64,000 nucleotides of DNA, from contig CM077597.1 of the NCBI GenBank assembly GCA_039654915.1, forward strand, positions 38,538,001 to 38,602,000, in the 5' to 3' direction. Each line of letters begins with the position of its first letter. Position 1 is the first letter of the stretch. Position numbers and translations under genes: made by a program. The notes under the pieces are model-generated. The model searched no databases. It saw only the letters and a list, made by a program, of their open reading frames with translations, and was not told where the DNA came from. Source of the stretch: Aquilaria yunnanensis (taxonomy: Eukaryota; Streptophyta; Magnoliopsida; Malvales; Thymelaeaceae). Below, piece after piece: positions 47,232 through 58,677 of the stretch.

Positions 47232-47853
47232 GATGTTGGGCTCGGGTCAAGGTCCTTTCCAAGTCTTTATGGTAGTCCTCCACACTCCTTTGGCCTTGCA
47301 CTAGCTTTTGAAGCTTTAAGCGTTGATCTCTATAGTAGGAGCTAGGCACAAATCTCCTCCTCATTAAGGCTTTAAGGGCTCTCCATGTATGTATGGGCTC
47401 CTCCTCATTCCTTCTCCTAGAAGTAACATCCTGATTCCACCATACAAGAGCATAATTAGTGAACTTTATGGTAGCCAATTTAACCTTCTCTTTCTCGGAG
47501 TAATGATGGCAATCAAACACCATCTCAATCTTTTGCTCCCACTCCCAATATGCATCGGGATCACTCCTCCCTTGGAAAGGTGGAATGGTAGGCTTGATGG
47601 AATTTAGGTTGTTATCCTCTCTTGGCTCACACCTCATTGGAAACCCATGGTCATGCCAAACTCTTTCTTCCTCCTCGGGTTCTTTTCTCCTTGGACCTCT
47701 CGTTGGTCGCAAGATGGGATTTGGTTTCCTTGGCAACCTCAAATCAATGTCTTCAATCCTCCCCACAAGTTTATTGAGAGTTTCTTGAAATTCTCTCATG
47801 GTTGGCTCCTCATTGTGTCTCACTTTCATCCTCCTATCCTCCTGGCCCTCCAT
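47221..47853 (-). CDS. Element D ORF1: Ty3/Gypsy gag, N-terminal part
   Basis: The start is placed at ATG 47853 (MEGQEDRRMK); the frame is open up to 47886 with a less likely upstream ATG. About 210 residues follow: a basic/acidic N-part with a leucine-spaced helix (EFQETLNKLVGRIEDIDLRL), then the gag core. That core has PTIPPFQGRSDPDAYWEWE, FDCHHYSEKEKVKLA, YALVWWNQ and MRRRFVPSSYYRD. The frame ends at 47221-47223, while the adjacent frame (ORF2) carries on with gag sequence. One extra C in CCC (47238-47240) accounts for the shift. Gag would assemble particles. No CCHC knuckle is found in either ORF. Confidence 0.85.
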   Translation of the reverse strand: MEGQEDRRMKVRHNEEPTMREFQETLNKLVGRIEDIDLRLPRKPNPILRPTRGPRRKEPEEEERVWHDHGFPMRCEPREDNNLNSIKPTIPPFQGRSDPDAYWEWEQKIEMVFDCHHYSEKEKVKLATIKFTNYALVWWNQDVTSRRRNEEEPIHTWRALKALMRRRFVPSSYYRDQRLKLQKLVQGQRSVEDYHKDLERTLTRAQHHGG

Positions 47854-48734
47854 ACTCCTGAAAATAACAAAGATCCTCACAAACACTCACCTCACGTGTT
47901 TCACTCAAAAGATGAACACTCAAACACTCAATTTGTTAGTGAGATATTGCTATTCAAAGAGTTCTCAAAAGTTCTAAGAAAACTATCCTCAAAGCACACA
48001 AGAAAACTTGAATTTTTGAAGAACTATTTTGACTCCAAAAGAGGTGGGCTAAACAAGCTTTAAAAGACTCTAGGAAGCCCTTGCAATTGATGATTACAAG
48101 AACTATAAAGAAAGCTTTTTGGCTCAAAAACAATGGGATAGGTTTTGGGGCGCAAAACTTTCAACACTTTGTAAAAACTTCTCTTTTTGCAAGCTTTCCT
48201 TTCTTTGTTCTTTTCTTTTCTTTTCTTCCTTTTTTTTTTCTTTTTTTTTTCTCTTTTTGCTTGCTGTTTTGATGCTAAACAAATGTTCTCCTTGAAATTC
48301 CTTGCTGCCAAAGACAAAAAGTCAGCTTTTAATTTGGCCAAAACAAGAAACTATTGAAACTTGCACAATTTTGAAACAACTTTTGATACCGAAACTTCCT
48401 CAACTTGGATCCTTCTTTTTTTGGTGTTTTCTTGACTCTAGGATGCTGGAAACAATGAAAACAGAAGAGATTAATAGGGCTGGAAACAAAACAGAAAGAT
48501 GAGAATTAAACAAGAACAAACAAGTAGAAACCGAGAACACAAGGTGACATGGATTGACTTCTTTTTGTTGTTTTTGTGACTTTCGGATTTGAACAAGGAT
48601 GGAACAAAAAGACAGACCTGAAACAAGAAGAAAACGGATTAAAACAGAGAATTAAGACACAAAATTACTGGACAAAATTGAAAGAAAAACAAAGGGAAAC
48701 AAGAACACAAGATATGTCCTTCAATGGAACTTGT
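47854..48734 (-). other. Leader of element D, with long polypyrimidine/polypurine tract
   Basis: About 880 bp between primer site and gag. At about 48209-48262 the plus strand is almost pure C/T with long T runs (purine-rich on the sense strand). Short antisense and sense frames here (48060-48341 and others) arise from this simple sequence. No gene is seen. Confidence 0.7.
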
Positions 48735-48747
48735 GGCTCTGATACCA
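48735..48747 (-). other. Primer binding site of element D
   Basis: The minus strand reads TGGTATCAGAGCC two bases from the 5' LTR, a perfect match to the plant initiator Met tRNA primer type. Confidence 0.92.
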
Positions 48748-48749
48748 AC

Positions 48750-49759
48750 TGATGCGAACCCCGATGGTATAACGACCATGAAACTCGCCCAAGATGTTTT
48801 TCAAGATCCACAAGACATCAAAGAGACTAGGTTTAAAACCCCCACCCCTAATCAACCTGTGATTAGAAACGAGAAGTATAGAACTCCAAGAACACAAGCA
48901 CACTTGTGCACCAAGGCAGTCCACAAAGAACCAAAGAGAAAACCTCTCCAAAGAGCAATATTATTTCGAAATTTTTCTGTATATTTACATCCAGAATATG
49001 TGCCTTTATATAGGCCTAAACTAGGGTTAAAAGCTGGGAAAATTCGCAGCCTAAGTCACCTAGGAAACCTAGTTACAAAGGACTCAAGAAAACCTAGTCA
49101 AACTAGGACTCTAACACACTTTTAACACATGTTTAAGGTGTGCAGCGAATTCCTTTTATCCTAAATGACCTGAATCAATTCCATGGCCTAAATAACATCC
49201 TAAATAATGTAAATAAATACAAAAATAAAATAAAATACGTTACAAAACAAGATTGGCCATAAAAACTCCAAAATAGCCTTCTTGCGTGATTCTGGCTTGT
49301 GTCTCCAACTTCAAGCTGAAATTCGAACTTGATGCAGCAATGATTTCTCAAAATTCAAAGCATGAAAGTTGTAGATCTCTTTCTTAGCTTCGAAACCACA
49401 CTTGAATCACACAAAATGGACTTCTAAATCGAAAGATATTCCCAAAATAATGCAACTGCTTCTGAACCAGCGATAACTCGTAAATCGTGACTTTGAAGCT
49501 AAATTGGACCTCCTTATCGTGAAAAATGGGTTTCATGGTCTGCATATGATTTGTAGCTCTAGATGTTAGCTTTCCAATGAATCAAGAATCAGTCAATTAT
49601 GATCTGATTGGCTCAATATATGATTTTTCCACCAGAACATCACCAATCTGTCAACATCCGAGCTTGAAGTGCACTAGTGCCTTTTTCCTTGTCAATGGTC
49701 CACTAGAAACTTTCAGTGGGTCCTTGCCTTCCTTGGTTGTGCCTTCTTTGATCGTATCA
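48750..49759 (-). repeat. 5' LTR of element D
   Basis: 1010 bp, six differences from 44108-45117. TATA box on the minus strand at 49005-49012. Followed by target duplication TAACC (49760-49764). Confidence 0.95.
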
Positions 49760-49764
49760 TAACC

Positions 49765-49940
49765 CAAGTGCCCTAAAGGCATTAGTTGATTGAGTCGGGT
49801 AATTTGTCACCAAGTAGGTTGTTGTGTGACTGATACCCCTTCGTAGGTTTGGTTGGGATATGTTGGCACCGTATAATAGTATAGTGAGTTAAGGTGGGGA
49901 GATTGAATTTGGAGGACCAAATTCTCCAAGGTACAGAGAA
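49765..49940 (+). other. C-alpha interior, last part, with degenerate polypurine tract
   Basis: This continues the host element after D. The end, TTTGGAGGACCAAATTCT then CCAAGGTACAGAGAA, resembles the tail of a Del-type pol plus a mutated polypurine tract. This is the only trace of pol in C-alpha. Directly followed by TGTTATAGCC of the 3' LTR. Confidence 0.65.
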
Positions 49941-51096
49941 TGTTATAGCCCTCCTAGTGGAACGCTTAGTGAGCTAGGTAAATTCATAAATCCTTACTTT
50001 AAATGCCTTAGTTAAGGGTGAATTAGTAAGATCAAGTAAGTTATTAAAGGTTCAGTGGGTTCCGAGTGGTTTATGGCACTAAGTTTTGCCTGGGGGTAAA
50101 ATGGTCATTTGGCACCCCAGAGCGTCATGATGATTCCCAAGAGTAAAAATGATATTTTAAAAACCAAAAGCCCAAGTTAGAAAAGTTTGCCAAAGTTTTT
50201 AATTACCTACTTACTATTGGGGGAAGGGGTATTTTTGCAACTTGTAAAAAAGTTTGCGGGGAGGGAGAGATTTTGTGTTTAAAACACATTTAGGGGCAGA
50301 ATTCTGGCACTATTCATCCTATTTGCAGCCTAAATTTGCAGCCCTTTCTTTCCCTCTCAATTTCTTGCAAAATCCTTCCTCAATCCATGATTTTTTAATG
50401 GAATTGGAAGCTTTTCTTGGTGCCCAAGTGGATGGAAGCTTGCATTGGTTTTGTTTCATGATTCTGAAGTTTCAAGGGGCATTTTTCTTGCTTAGGCATA
50501 GTGTGTGTGTGTGGTAAGCTCCAATCCTTGAAGATTTTATGTTTCTTGACTTGTTTTATGCTTAGATTTTAATGGGTTTGGGCTAAATTAATGCTGTATG
50601 CCATGTATTTTCCTTGGAACCTTTGGAACTTGAAGTTTGATGCTTTGGTGCTTGATTGTTGTTAGTTCAACATTAATTGAGGTAAGGGATTAATGATTCA
50701 TGCTTGATTAATGCCATTCACTGCTTGCTTGAAGAAGAATTCATGTGAATTAGTGAATGGTGTTAGCTAGAGGTGGCATTGATTGTGTTGGACTAGTTGG
50801 GTTTCCCAGCTTAGTATGACGTTTGTGTATGTTGCAAGCTTGGAATGAATGGTGCATTATGGCTTAGGAAGTGTGTTTTGTAAGTTTGTGAAGTGAGATG
50901 GATCCCAAACTTATTTGGGAGAATTTGGAAGCCTCCGAAAAGGCTTAAGAGGCTTTTTTTGGGTTTAGGGCACAAGGCTCTGGCGCCTAGGGACCGTTCG
51001 GCGCTGTGTGTTTTCAGCCCCATGGAGCAAGGTGCTCCTGGTGCCTAGGCCTCAAGTGCTCCTGGCATTTAGGCCGCAGGTGCTCCTAGTGCCTAG
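49941..51096 (+). repeat. 3' LTR of C-alpha, truncated by C-beta
   Basis: The first 1156 bp of the LTR align with 29330 to about 30480. It begins TGTTATAGCCCTCCTAG and stops at GTGCCTAG, where C-beta (TGACACGG) begins. The remainder should lie beyond the right edge of the window. No gene is seen. Confidence 0.85.
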
Positions 51097-53536
51097 TGAC
51101 ACGGTCGGCCTTGGCCCCTGCCTAGGAAGCCTGTGAGAGCTGGTCTCACGGTGTTGTAATTGGCTAGTTGTATATGTGCACGGATTACAATCCCGTGATA
51201 CTAACTGATTAACCTAGAATATGTAAAATGCATGCTCTTCATGCTTCGACTTAAATTAACAAAATTTTATAAGACATTGACTTGGCCAAAACATTTCAAA
51301 AGAAAATATGTTCAAATAGCCAAAGCATACAAAATCAACATTTACGTGAGTTTACTGCGCATAAACAATTGTGTGCAAGCATTTACACATAAAGTAGACT
51401 AACGCCCTCACCAAAAAGCAACCCTAGAGTCTAGGACTCCTTAAAACATAGACAATGGGGGCAGCTAAGAGTACTATTTATACAAGCCTCACTTAAGATC
51501 TTCTTAAACTAACTCCCACCTTGGATGCAAGTTCCAGTGGCGAGTCCCAAAAGTCTTTGTCCACATGGTGCTAGGCTTTGCAACCAAAGGAAGACTGTAG
51601 TTAGTACTATTACTTAACCAACAAGTTAACCAAGTACACTAGAATCATAAGGATTCTCAAATGAAATACCTGCAATAAAAGTCACTACCACGATAACCTT
51701 CAGCGGTTACCTGGCCCAACAACTTCAGAATCTACACAACATAACTAGGGAGTCAGAATTTAAACATTCTCAGTAAGGGTCTTCATTGTACCTGTAAGAA
51801 AATTACTAAGGACTCCATATATGATAACATATGTCACCTGCTGTGAGCTCATACAGCTTAAGGGTCTAGTATATGCATACACCTAGGTCCCTTGAGACCT
51901 CTCCTCATCCTGGTCCTTGAACTACAAGGCATTGCCTTGTCCTCTAGCAAGCTTAGCTTGCCAGCCTAACTAGTCATAAATCACTAGTTGAACCTTTCCT
52001 ATTTATGTTGTACAGGGGCACTATGGTGTTACTATTGCAGACTAGGCCATAAAGACCTTGTAGACTGGGTGTAGTAATGTTTCACCTTGCAACCTCATGG
52101 CTAATGGCATGGTTAGGTTGCTAAGGGTTCTAAACCTCTCACCCAAGCTAATGATACCGAGTTCTGATCCTTTGTAAACTAGTTTTCTTGCTTGTAGTAC
52201 AAGTAACCACTAAACTTTATAAAACTCAAGAAAACTCCTAGGTCTTGAAGGATTTTTGAAAGTCTCGGAGTGCCGCCGAAATGCTTAGACCCCAAGGTAC
52301 CCTAAGAACCCCTTTAGGTCTCCCCTTGACCTTCCTAATAAAACATGGAAAATTCAGCCAACATGTCTGTGGTGACACGTCCCCAACTATGGTGATGCAT
52401 TGGCACAGTTGGTAATGTTCTGCCAACTTTCGAGCATTGGCGATGCGTTGAGGGCAATTGTACAAAACTGGCGACGCGTCGTCAATCTGTGAAACTATAG
52501 AATTTTCCCAAATTTTGATGCTCTGAACTTTGGACAGTTACCAAACATATCAAACATGCTTGGTTAGCCTCCAAACTTCACATACATGTAAAACATGTTG
52601 CATAGATCACAACCAACTATCACAAGCCAATCTATGATGCATTATAACATCATCCCAATCATCACAAGGCTCATTGTCCACCATAATTCAACCTTGCCAA
52701 CTAACTAATGCTATTGCTAGAACTACTCGAATTCTTTAAGTAAACTCATTCCAATAGCATTAATTGAATTCAAAAACACAACCCCCTTGCCTCAACTCCA
52801 AGTAACAAGAAAGAATCAAGCACTCTTTCAATCCACTAAGCTCACCAAAGTACCACCTAAGTTCCAAGCAAAACATAGGCACCAAACATCAAATTCTTGC
52901 CTTCTAACCAAAACCCAAGCTCCTAACTAACCAATAAACATGAAATCAATCAAGAACACATTGGTTACCTCGTACTAAAAATAGGGGATGGGAGAAAGCA
53001 TGCTTCCAAGCTCCAAAACCATGGTTTTATGCTTGAAATGAGCTCTCGATGGCCTATATACTTATGATGGCTTCTCTTTTCACCAAGAAACTTTGATTTC
53101 AAGCTTCATTGGATGGAAAAATGAGGGTGGGGAGGATGAACTCGGGTTTATCGCAGCCACCCCTCTACTTTACCCTCTTATAACCCTATTTTAAATCTAT
53201 GCCATCAAAGTATTAGACATGATACACTTATGTCGCCATCCTTTGGTAACCTTAGCTATTCTTGATTAATCCTTGTTTATTTCATCAACTTTGGGTTAAT
53301 GTTAAGAGTTAGCCTATAAAACTTCATTTTAACCACACGAGACCTAGCCCGACTATTCAGGACGCAAAATTACCATTTTACCCCTAAACCTTATTTAGTG
53401 CCTTAACCTTCTTGGAACTTAGTGAACTTTGCTAAATTTTCCTATTCTTTCTATGTGAACTTGAATTAAGGTTCCAAACTTAATTTAGATTACTTTACCT
53501 TCTTTAGGCATGCTTCCCACTAGGAGAGCCATAACA
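51097..53536 (-). repeat. 3' LTR of C-beta
   Basis: 2440 bp. The plus strand reads TGACACGGTCGGCC ... GAGAGCCATAACA, the reverse of the family C ends. A minus-strand polypurine tract (AGAAGGAGGGCAAAA) adjoins at 53537-53551. No gene is seen. Confidence 0.9.
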
Positions 53537-53935
53537 TTTTGCCCTCCTTCTGGAATTTGGTCACCCAAATTCCGCTGCAACTCTAAAAAATTACTAGGAT
53601 ATCTTTTCTGCATACCTTGCTCCGTCACCCAGTAGATTCCCCTTCACTGTGGTTAGACCAAAGGATCTTAACCATCGATATCCACTTAGTTCAAAGTTTC
53701 TTGACTTGCCTATCAGGTGTTTGAATGGGTTTCTCTTCATAGGTTAAGTCATCCTAGATGGATACCACTGAAGGATTAACTACCTGTCTCAGATCCACTG
53801 TACATTTCCTAAGTAGACTAACGTGAAACACGTTATGCACTTGGGATAGGTTAGGTGGTAACGCCAACTGATATGCAACTTTCCCTATTCGTTCCAATAC
53901 CTCATAGGGTCTGATGTATCTAGGGGCTAACTTAC
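53537..53935 (-). pseudogene. C-beta integrase C-terminus with chromodomain-like tail
   Basis: The minus strand reads [38 protein letters not shown], then a DLTYEEKPIQ ... MVKILWSNHSEGES region like the chromodomain of family A. In-frame stops and a shift break it, and it ends near the polypurine tract. It is separated from the rest of integrase by the family A solo LTR. Confidence 0.78.
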
Positions 53936-53940
53936 CCCTC
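53936..53940. repeat. Target site duplication of family A solo LTR, left copy
   Basis: CCCTC, repeated exactly at 56426-56430. Confidence 0.93.
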
Positions 53941-56425
53941 TATTACCACCTTACAAAAATGGGAGAGTTACAAGTGTGTCGTAATGGATAAAAACCATTA
54001 TATTGTGTAATTCTCACCATAATGATTGAAGTGTGGGGGGTAAAAGGCATGATTAACACCTCTTTAAAAGTGTACCAAGTTGGTAACTTGGCTTCCAAGA
54101 AAAGCCTTATGGATTGCTTGTTTGTCTAACAACCTATGGACTTTTTTTCTAAGGTTTTGAAAATTTGGGTACTCAATTGTAATACTTTCACAAAAGAGAT
54201 TTGGAGAGATATGAGAAGGACATGAATGGTATGAAAGTGCTATTGGAGGACCAAATTGCTTATGGAAGAGAACTAAGGACAAAGAAAACACAATAAAGCA
54301 TAAAGAACCTAAGCGTTCTAATGTAGGCCTTAAGATGTGCATGTCTATTACTTAAGTCAAATGGAAGTTTTGTGGGGTTATCCCACATAAGGATGGCTAC
54401 TATGGCATGGGATAAGGAGGTTAAATGTGGACCAAGAGATTATGGTAAAGAAACCATGGTCTTGTAGCAAGGAAAATGACATAAAGCTTGGTTAAGCTAG
54501 TTTCGTGTGTTTAGTGCACTTAAGGCCATATAAGTGTCCATTCTTGGTCCTTATCTCCCAAATTTCAGCCTCCACAAGCAAAAAAAGAAGGCAGCCCTCT
54601 CCTCCACACTTCCTCCATAGCCACCATACCTCCAAACTCAAAACTACCTGCAATTAAAGTCAAGGAAGCACAATTGGAAGCTATTTTGTTCTATTGCTTG
54701 GTTGCACCTAGGATCAAGCTCCAATTTCAGCATACTCATCAAGGTAAGGGTTCTCTTGCTCTCATGGGTTGTTTTCTTTATTTTCAAGCAACCACGGAGC
54801 TAGGGCTAAGCTTGGAAGAGATCCATGAGCTTGAATGAACCAAGCTTAGTGAGCGGAGTGCACTCATTGAAGGTTTTGTGACCTAGTGTGAAGTGCACAG
54901 TGATGGCAGCGAAAATTGGGGTCTCTAGAGCCCAAAGTTAGTACTAACTACTATTAAAATCCTCCTAAGGCCAAGCATTAGCTTGAGTATGGCTTCCATA
55001 GTGATTTATTTAAGTTTATTGCATGTTTTACGGACTAATCTATGGTTATTGTTGCTACTGCATTTCATGTGTTTGTTGGTTGTGAATGGCTGCTGCATTT
55101 GGTTGCTATATCTTGTATATATGCATTATGCTTTCTTGTGTTTTAGTGTCTTTGGATTCCGGTTTTAATGATGGTTACATTTCCTATTGAATCCAAGTGC
55201 TACCCTTACTAAGTTTCTCAATGAAACTTACTCCCCTAAATTCTGTCATTTCAGGTCCAGCAGAAAGATCACCTTCAAACTAACCTTTGTGGTTTGAGTT
55301 TTACTCTAAATTTTCAGGTGCTTAAACTTCCATACGTATACTTTTGGTCTGGAAATTTTAGTGATTTTAGAAGCACATTTGGTATTTTTAGTGATGGTAC
55401 TTACTGTGTTGTGCAGCAGCTGTCCAGCATCCTGTTTCTGGAGTCCATTGCATTTCAGGCACTCCTGTAACTTAGGGTGCATATTTAGCTGAGTTAATAC
55501 CATTTTTTAGTGTATGTATGCATGTACATGTAGTGTATGTAAAATTAGCCAAGTATGTGAACATTTGAGTAATGTTTTGGCTATGTATATGATGTGGTGC
55601 AAAGCTGCCTAAGTGTGAATGATAGGCTGCTTACTTGTAAATTCTGTTTTTCCCACATAAAGTTGCTAGATGCAAGAGAATGTAATTCATATGTGTATTG
55701 GACATGTATGGGATAGCCTTGGACAGCTTTATCTTTGTGAATGAAGTGCTTGAATGGTTTGGAAAAATTGTATGGGCAAAGTGGTCCAAAAGTTGCCAGA
55801 ATTTCGACCCTGTACCTAAAGTTGAATATCACCCTATGTAGAATGAATCTTGGTATGAAATTCCGGATACACCTAGAGTAAATCTATAGGTTTAACTTGG
55901 ATTTGGAATTTCTGGATTTAGAGCCCTGTATCCAAAGTTATGACATTGCAAAATTGTCTAAGTTACTATTCATTTGGTCAGAATTTTGTAACCAACTTCA
56001 AAAATCCATAACTTGGTCCATAGGTGGGCTATTGATGTAAAAAAAAATTCCTTGATTTTTCCTAAGTACCTACTTGATAATGGAGCAAATAAAATAGGGG
56101 TTTACATGATTAGAATGATACATTTTATTGGAGGAAGTTTGGGTGCAGTGGCTGGAATTTTTGAACCTAGTAAGAATCCTTAATGTGTGGAAGCCAAAAC
56201 TAAGACTTGTGCTAGTGTTTTTCTTCTTAGTTGCCATATTGTGCATAAATGTGAATATATGTGTTATGGTTAGACCAATATGCATATATTTACATAGTTC
56301 TCAAGAGGGTCACTTGAGTATGTACACTAGGGGTGTTGTTCTGATGACCTACAGGACATACTAATCCTGGGAGTTTAAATGCACCGTTTTGGCACCATAA
56401 TCGGATTACCCTGGAGTGGGTAACA
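53941..56425 (+). mobile_element. Family A solo LTR
   Basis: 2485 bp in the orientation opposite to the other family A copies. It begins TATTACCACC (family TGTTACCACC with one change) and ends GAGTGGGTAACA. The flanking CCCTC duplication shows a true insertion later reduced by LTR-LTR recombination. It interrupts the C-beta integrase tail. A TATA-like ATATAAG lies near 54528-54534. Frames inside it are chance. Confidence 0.93.
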
Positions 56426-56430
56426 CCCTC

Positions 56431-56775
56431 TGTCCAAAATGGGTAACTCCTTTCATGGGTGACACTTTAGGAAGTACTTTGTCCCTAACTTCAAAGCTCA
56501 AGTCTCTTCTTCTCAAACTAGCATACTTAGTCAACTGGTCATTGGCTGCCTTAATCAGTTTCTAGATTAACTTAATCTTAGCTATGGTATCATCTATGAT
56601 TTTAGGACCGATAACGACTTTATCTGATGGATCTGCCCAACAATGGGGTATCATACAATGTCTCCCATACAAAGCCTCGTATGGTGTCATACCTATAACA
56701 GTTTGATGACTGTTATTATAAGCAAACTCGATAAGTGGTAAATGTTGATCCCAGTCACCTCTGAAATGAATAGCT
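56431..56775 (-). pseudogene. C-beta integrase, part after the core
   Basis: Minus-strand frame near 56764-56562: FRGDWDQHLPLIEFAYNNSHQ, GMTPYEALYGRHC and CWADPSDKVVIGPKI, ending at a stop. The rest down to 56431 is the next portion of the C-terminal domain in broken frames. It lies between two solo LTRs. Confidence 0.82.
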
Positions 56776-58190
56776 TGTTGGGTTTCGGGAGCCAAACAGT
56801 GTAGCGGAATTTAACCGAAACCCTCCAGGATCCAAGTGAAATGGGGTAAACCGGGTGTTCAAAAATTTCATACCTAATTTTCGGTTGAGATCTCTCACTC
56901 AACTGTAGAATCGAATCACAAAACCTGAACAGTTGACGTGTTCAGGCTCTCTATGGTATCCACATGAGCCTCTCGGGATCACCACGCTTCCACCACGTCC
57001 CGGCAGATGAGTTTCTCTTATGCTCGCAGTGCTAGCTTGCGTCCTCCAAGGAATTGCAAGAGAATAGTGCGGCTGTCCTTTCGGGAGGCTAGGGCAAGGA
57101 GACCTACGAATTTCTCACTTAAAAGTTGTATTTATAGTGAGACTCAACTTCCAGGCCTAATGGGATTCAAAGCCCTAATCCAATTAGGATTTAATTTCGG
57201 GCTTAATAATGGCTCAACTCCTTGGCCCATTATTAATACAAAATTAAAGTGAAACCATAACCCAAATAATTATCCCATGCACTCTAATCATCCTAATAGC
57301 TCTATGTGTGCGACCCAATAGGCTCTTGCCATGTTGGCAATGATCATAAATCACATTTATGATCATAAGCAATGAGCGGTGTCTAGCAACACATCATTGC
57401 TACCCAAGTGACAAGATTGTCGGTGAATCGACTAAACCTTTATGATCATCACCGATATATGCCATTGTCCCTTTGTCCAAGATATCAAGACTAAGCACGA
57501 GACATGGAATGTGTCACTCTCGTATAGCCCAATCTTTGGTTTCTTGATTACCGAGTAGACCAACTTAAACTGATGACATTGATATCGTATATCAACTCAT
57601 CGGAGCATGGCCATGCATTTTCTAAGTCTCATTCTATCAAGGGGCCCGAAGATATCACTCCCGTTGCATAGGAGGGAGAAATCCCATCTTAATCATACAA
57701 ATCCCTCCGCATGATATGTGACATACCCAATGACCTCCTTCAAGTTCACTCAGTTACGAGCAACAAAGGAAAGTATCAAAGTATGTGACTCACATGTAGG
57801 GAACCTTGATGATCTTAAGTCGAAGGACTACATATACCATGATCACTATGAGAATCACTTATGACACTCATATAACAATCCGTGACGTGTTCTCATGGTG
57901 GGTCGGTCCAGTACACAAGTTCTCCAACTTGTACCCATATGTAGACTACATATCTCATATTAGTCTCCACATATGCTAATCGTTCTGTATTATTGCAACC
58001 CGCTCCACAATAATACTAGACCAGGGACGTTTAAGAATATCATTATTCTAGGGTTACAATTATGTTTGTTAAGTTACGCAGAAACAAAACAACAAACATA
58101 ATTGCTGGATTAATGCCTTAATAAAATATCATGACTCAATGTGCAAAAATACAATCACCTCATGATTGGCTTTTGGGCACAACACTAACA
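56776..58190 (-). mobile_element. Copia family B solo LTR 1
   Basis: 1415 bp reverse-complement of the B1 LTR, TGTTGGGTTTCGGG ... AACACTAACA. Flanking 5-mers are TAGCT (56771-56775) and TAGCA (58191-58195), a duplication with one change. It interrupts the C-beta integrase. The TATAAATA box is conserved on the minus strand. Antisense frames (57007-57252 and others) are the shared LTR frames, not genes. Confidence 0.92.
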
Positions 58191-58677
58191 TAGCACACAT
58201 ACGTAACATATCCTCCAAAGTTTGGATTACTCTCTTAGATTGCGCATTCGTCTAAGGGTGGAAAGTAATACTAAGGCTAACCTTGCTCCCTAATGTCTCC
58301 TGGAAAGCATTCCAAAATCATGACACAAACCGAGGATCTCTAGCAGATATAATTTGATCCAGTATACCATGGAGTCTCACAATCTGCTTGACATACAATT
58401 GAGCCAACTTCTCCAATGTATAAGTGATCTTGATAGGCATAAAGTGTGCCGACTTCGTCAGTCAATCAACCACTATCCATATAGCATCATGCTGACTCCG
58501 GGTATTTGGCAATCCTACTAGGAAATCCATTGTAGTGGACCCCCACTTCCTCGCTGGAATAAGTAAACTTTGAAGTGTACCTGCTAGTTTCTGATGTTCA
58601 GCTTTAACCATTTGGCATGTCAAACACTTTGCCACATGTCCTCCTACATCCCCTTCAAGTCCTAGCCACCAAAAATG
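58191..58677 (-). pseudogene. C-beta integrase zinc finger C-half and core start
   Basis: Minus-strand translation from 58677: FWWLGLEGDVG, CLTCQMVKAEHQKLAG, RKWGSTTMDFLVGLP, AIWIVVD, then a stop at 58462. The remaining core (to 58191) is frameshifted. The visible ATG at 58707 lies in the adjacent LTR and is not the true start. The conserved HFWW of the zinc finger is split by solo LTR 2. Confidence 0.82.

Larger units (their letters stand above)
44108..49759 (-). mobile_element. Element D: young non-autonomous Ty3/Gypsy-type element with gag and a long unknown ORF
   Basis: 5652 bp on the minus strand. Two 1010-bp LTRs differ at only six positions by eye (~0.6%). A perfect TAACC duplication, a Met-tRNA primer site (48735-48747) and a strong polypurine tract (45118-45132) are present. 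The interior of 3.6 kb has a Gypsy-type gag N-part (47853-47221) and, shifted by one base, a 740-codon ORF (47231-45009). I find no zinc knuckle, protease, RT, RNase H or integrase. It must use another element's enzymes to move, and has done so recently. Confidence 0.93.
29330..51096 (+). mobile_element. C-alpha: old family C element lacking recognisable pol, host to three later insertions
   Basis: The 5' LTR is 29330-32021, with the primer site at 32025-32036. Interior DNA is 32037-34047, 42282-44107 and 49760-49940, and the 3' LTR starts at 49941 after a degenerate polypurine tract. Nested inside are Copia B1 (34048-42281) and element D (44108-49759). C-beta (51097 onward) truncates its 3' LTR. 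The own interior of about 4 kb shows no gag or pol, so it resembles a large non-autonomous derivative. The first ~200 bp of the two LTRs differ at well over one site in ten, so it is much older than its guests. The left flanking 5-mer is AGTGT; the right one is beyond the window. Confidence 0.82.

Noticed and set aside
46673..47345. Plus-strand frames of 93 and 126 codons opposite gag and ORF2 of element D
   Set aside because: Shadows of the minus-strand coding frames, with no independent support.
48060..48341. Lys-rich 93-codon minus-strand frame in the leader of element D
   Set aside because: Produced by the long polypurine/polypyrimidine tract. It lies upstream of gag and has no conserved motif.
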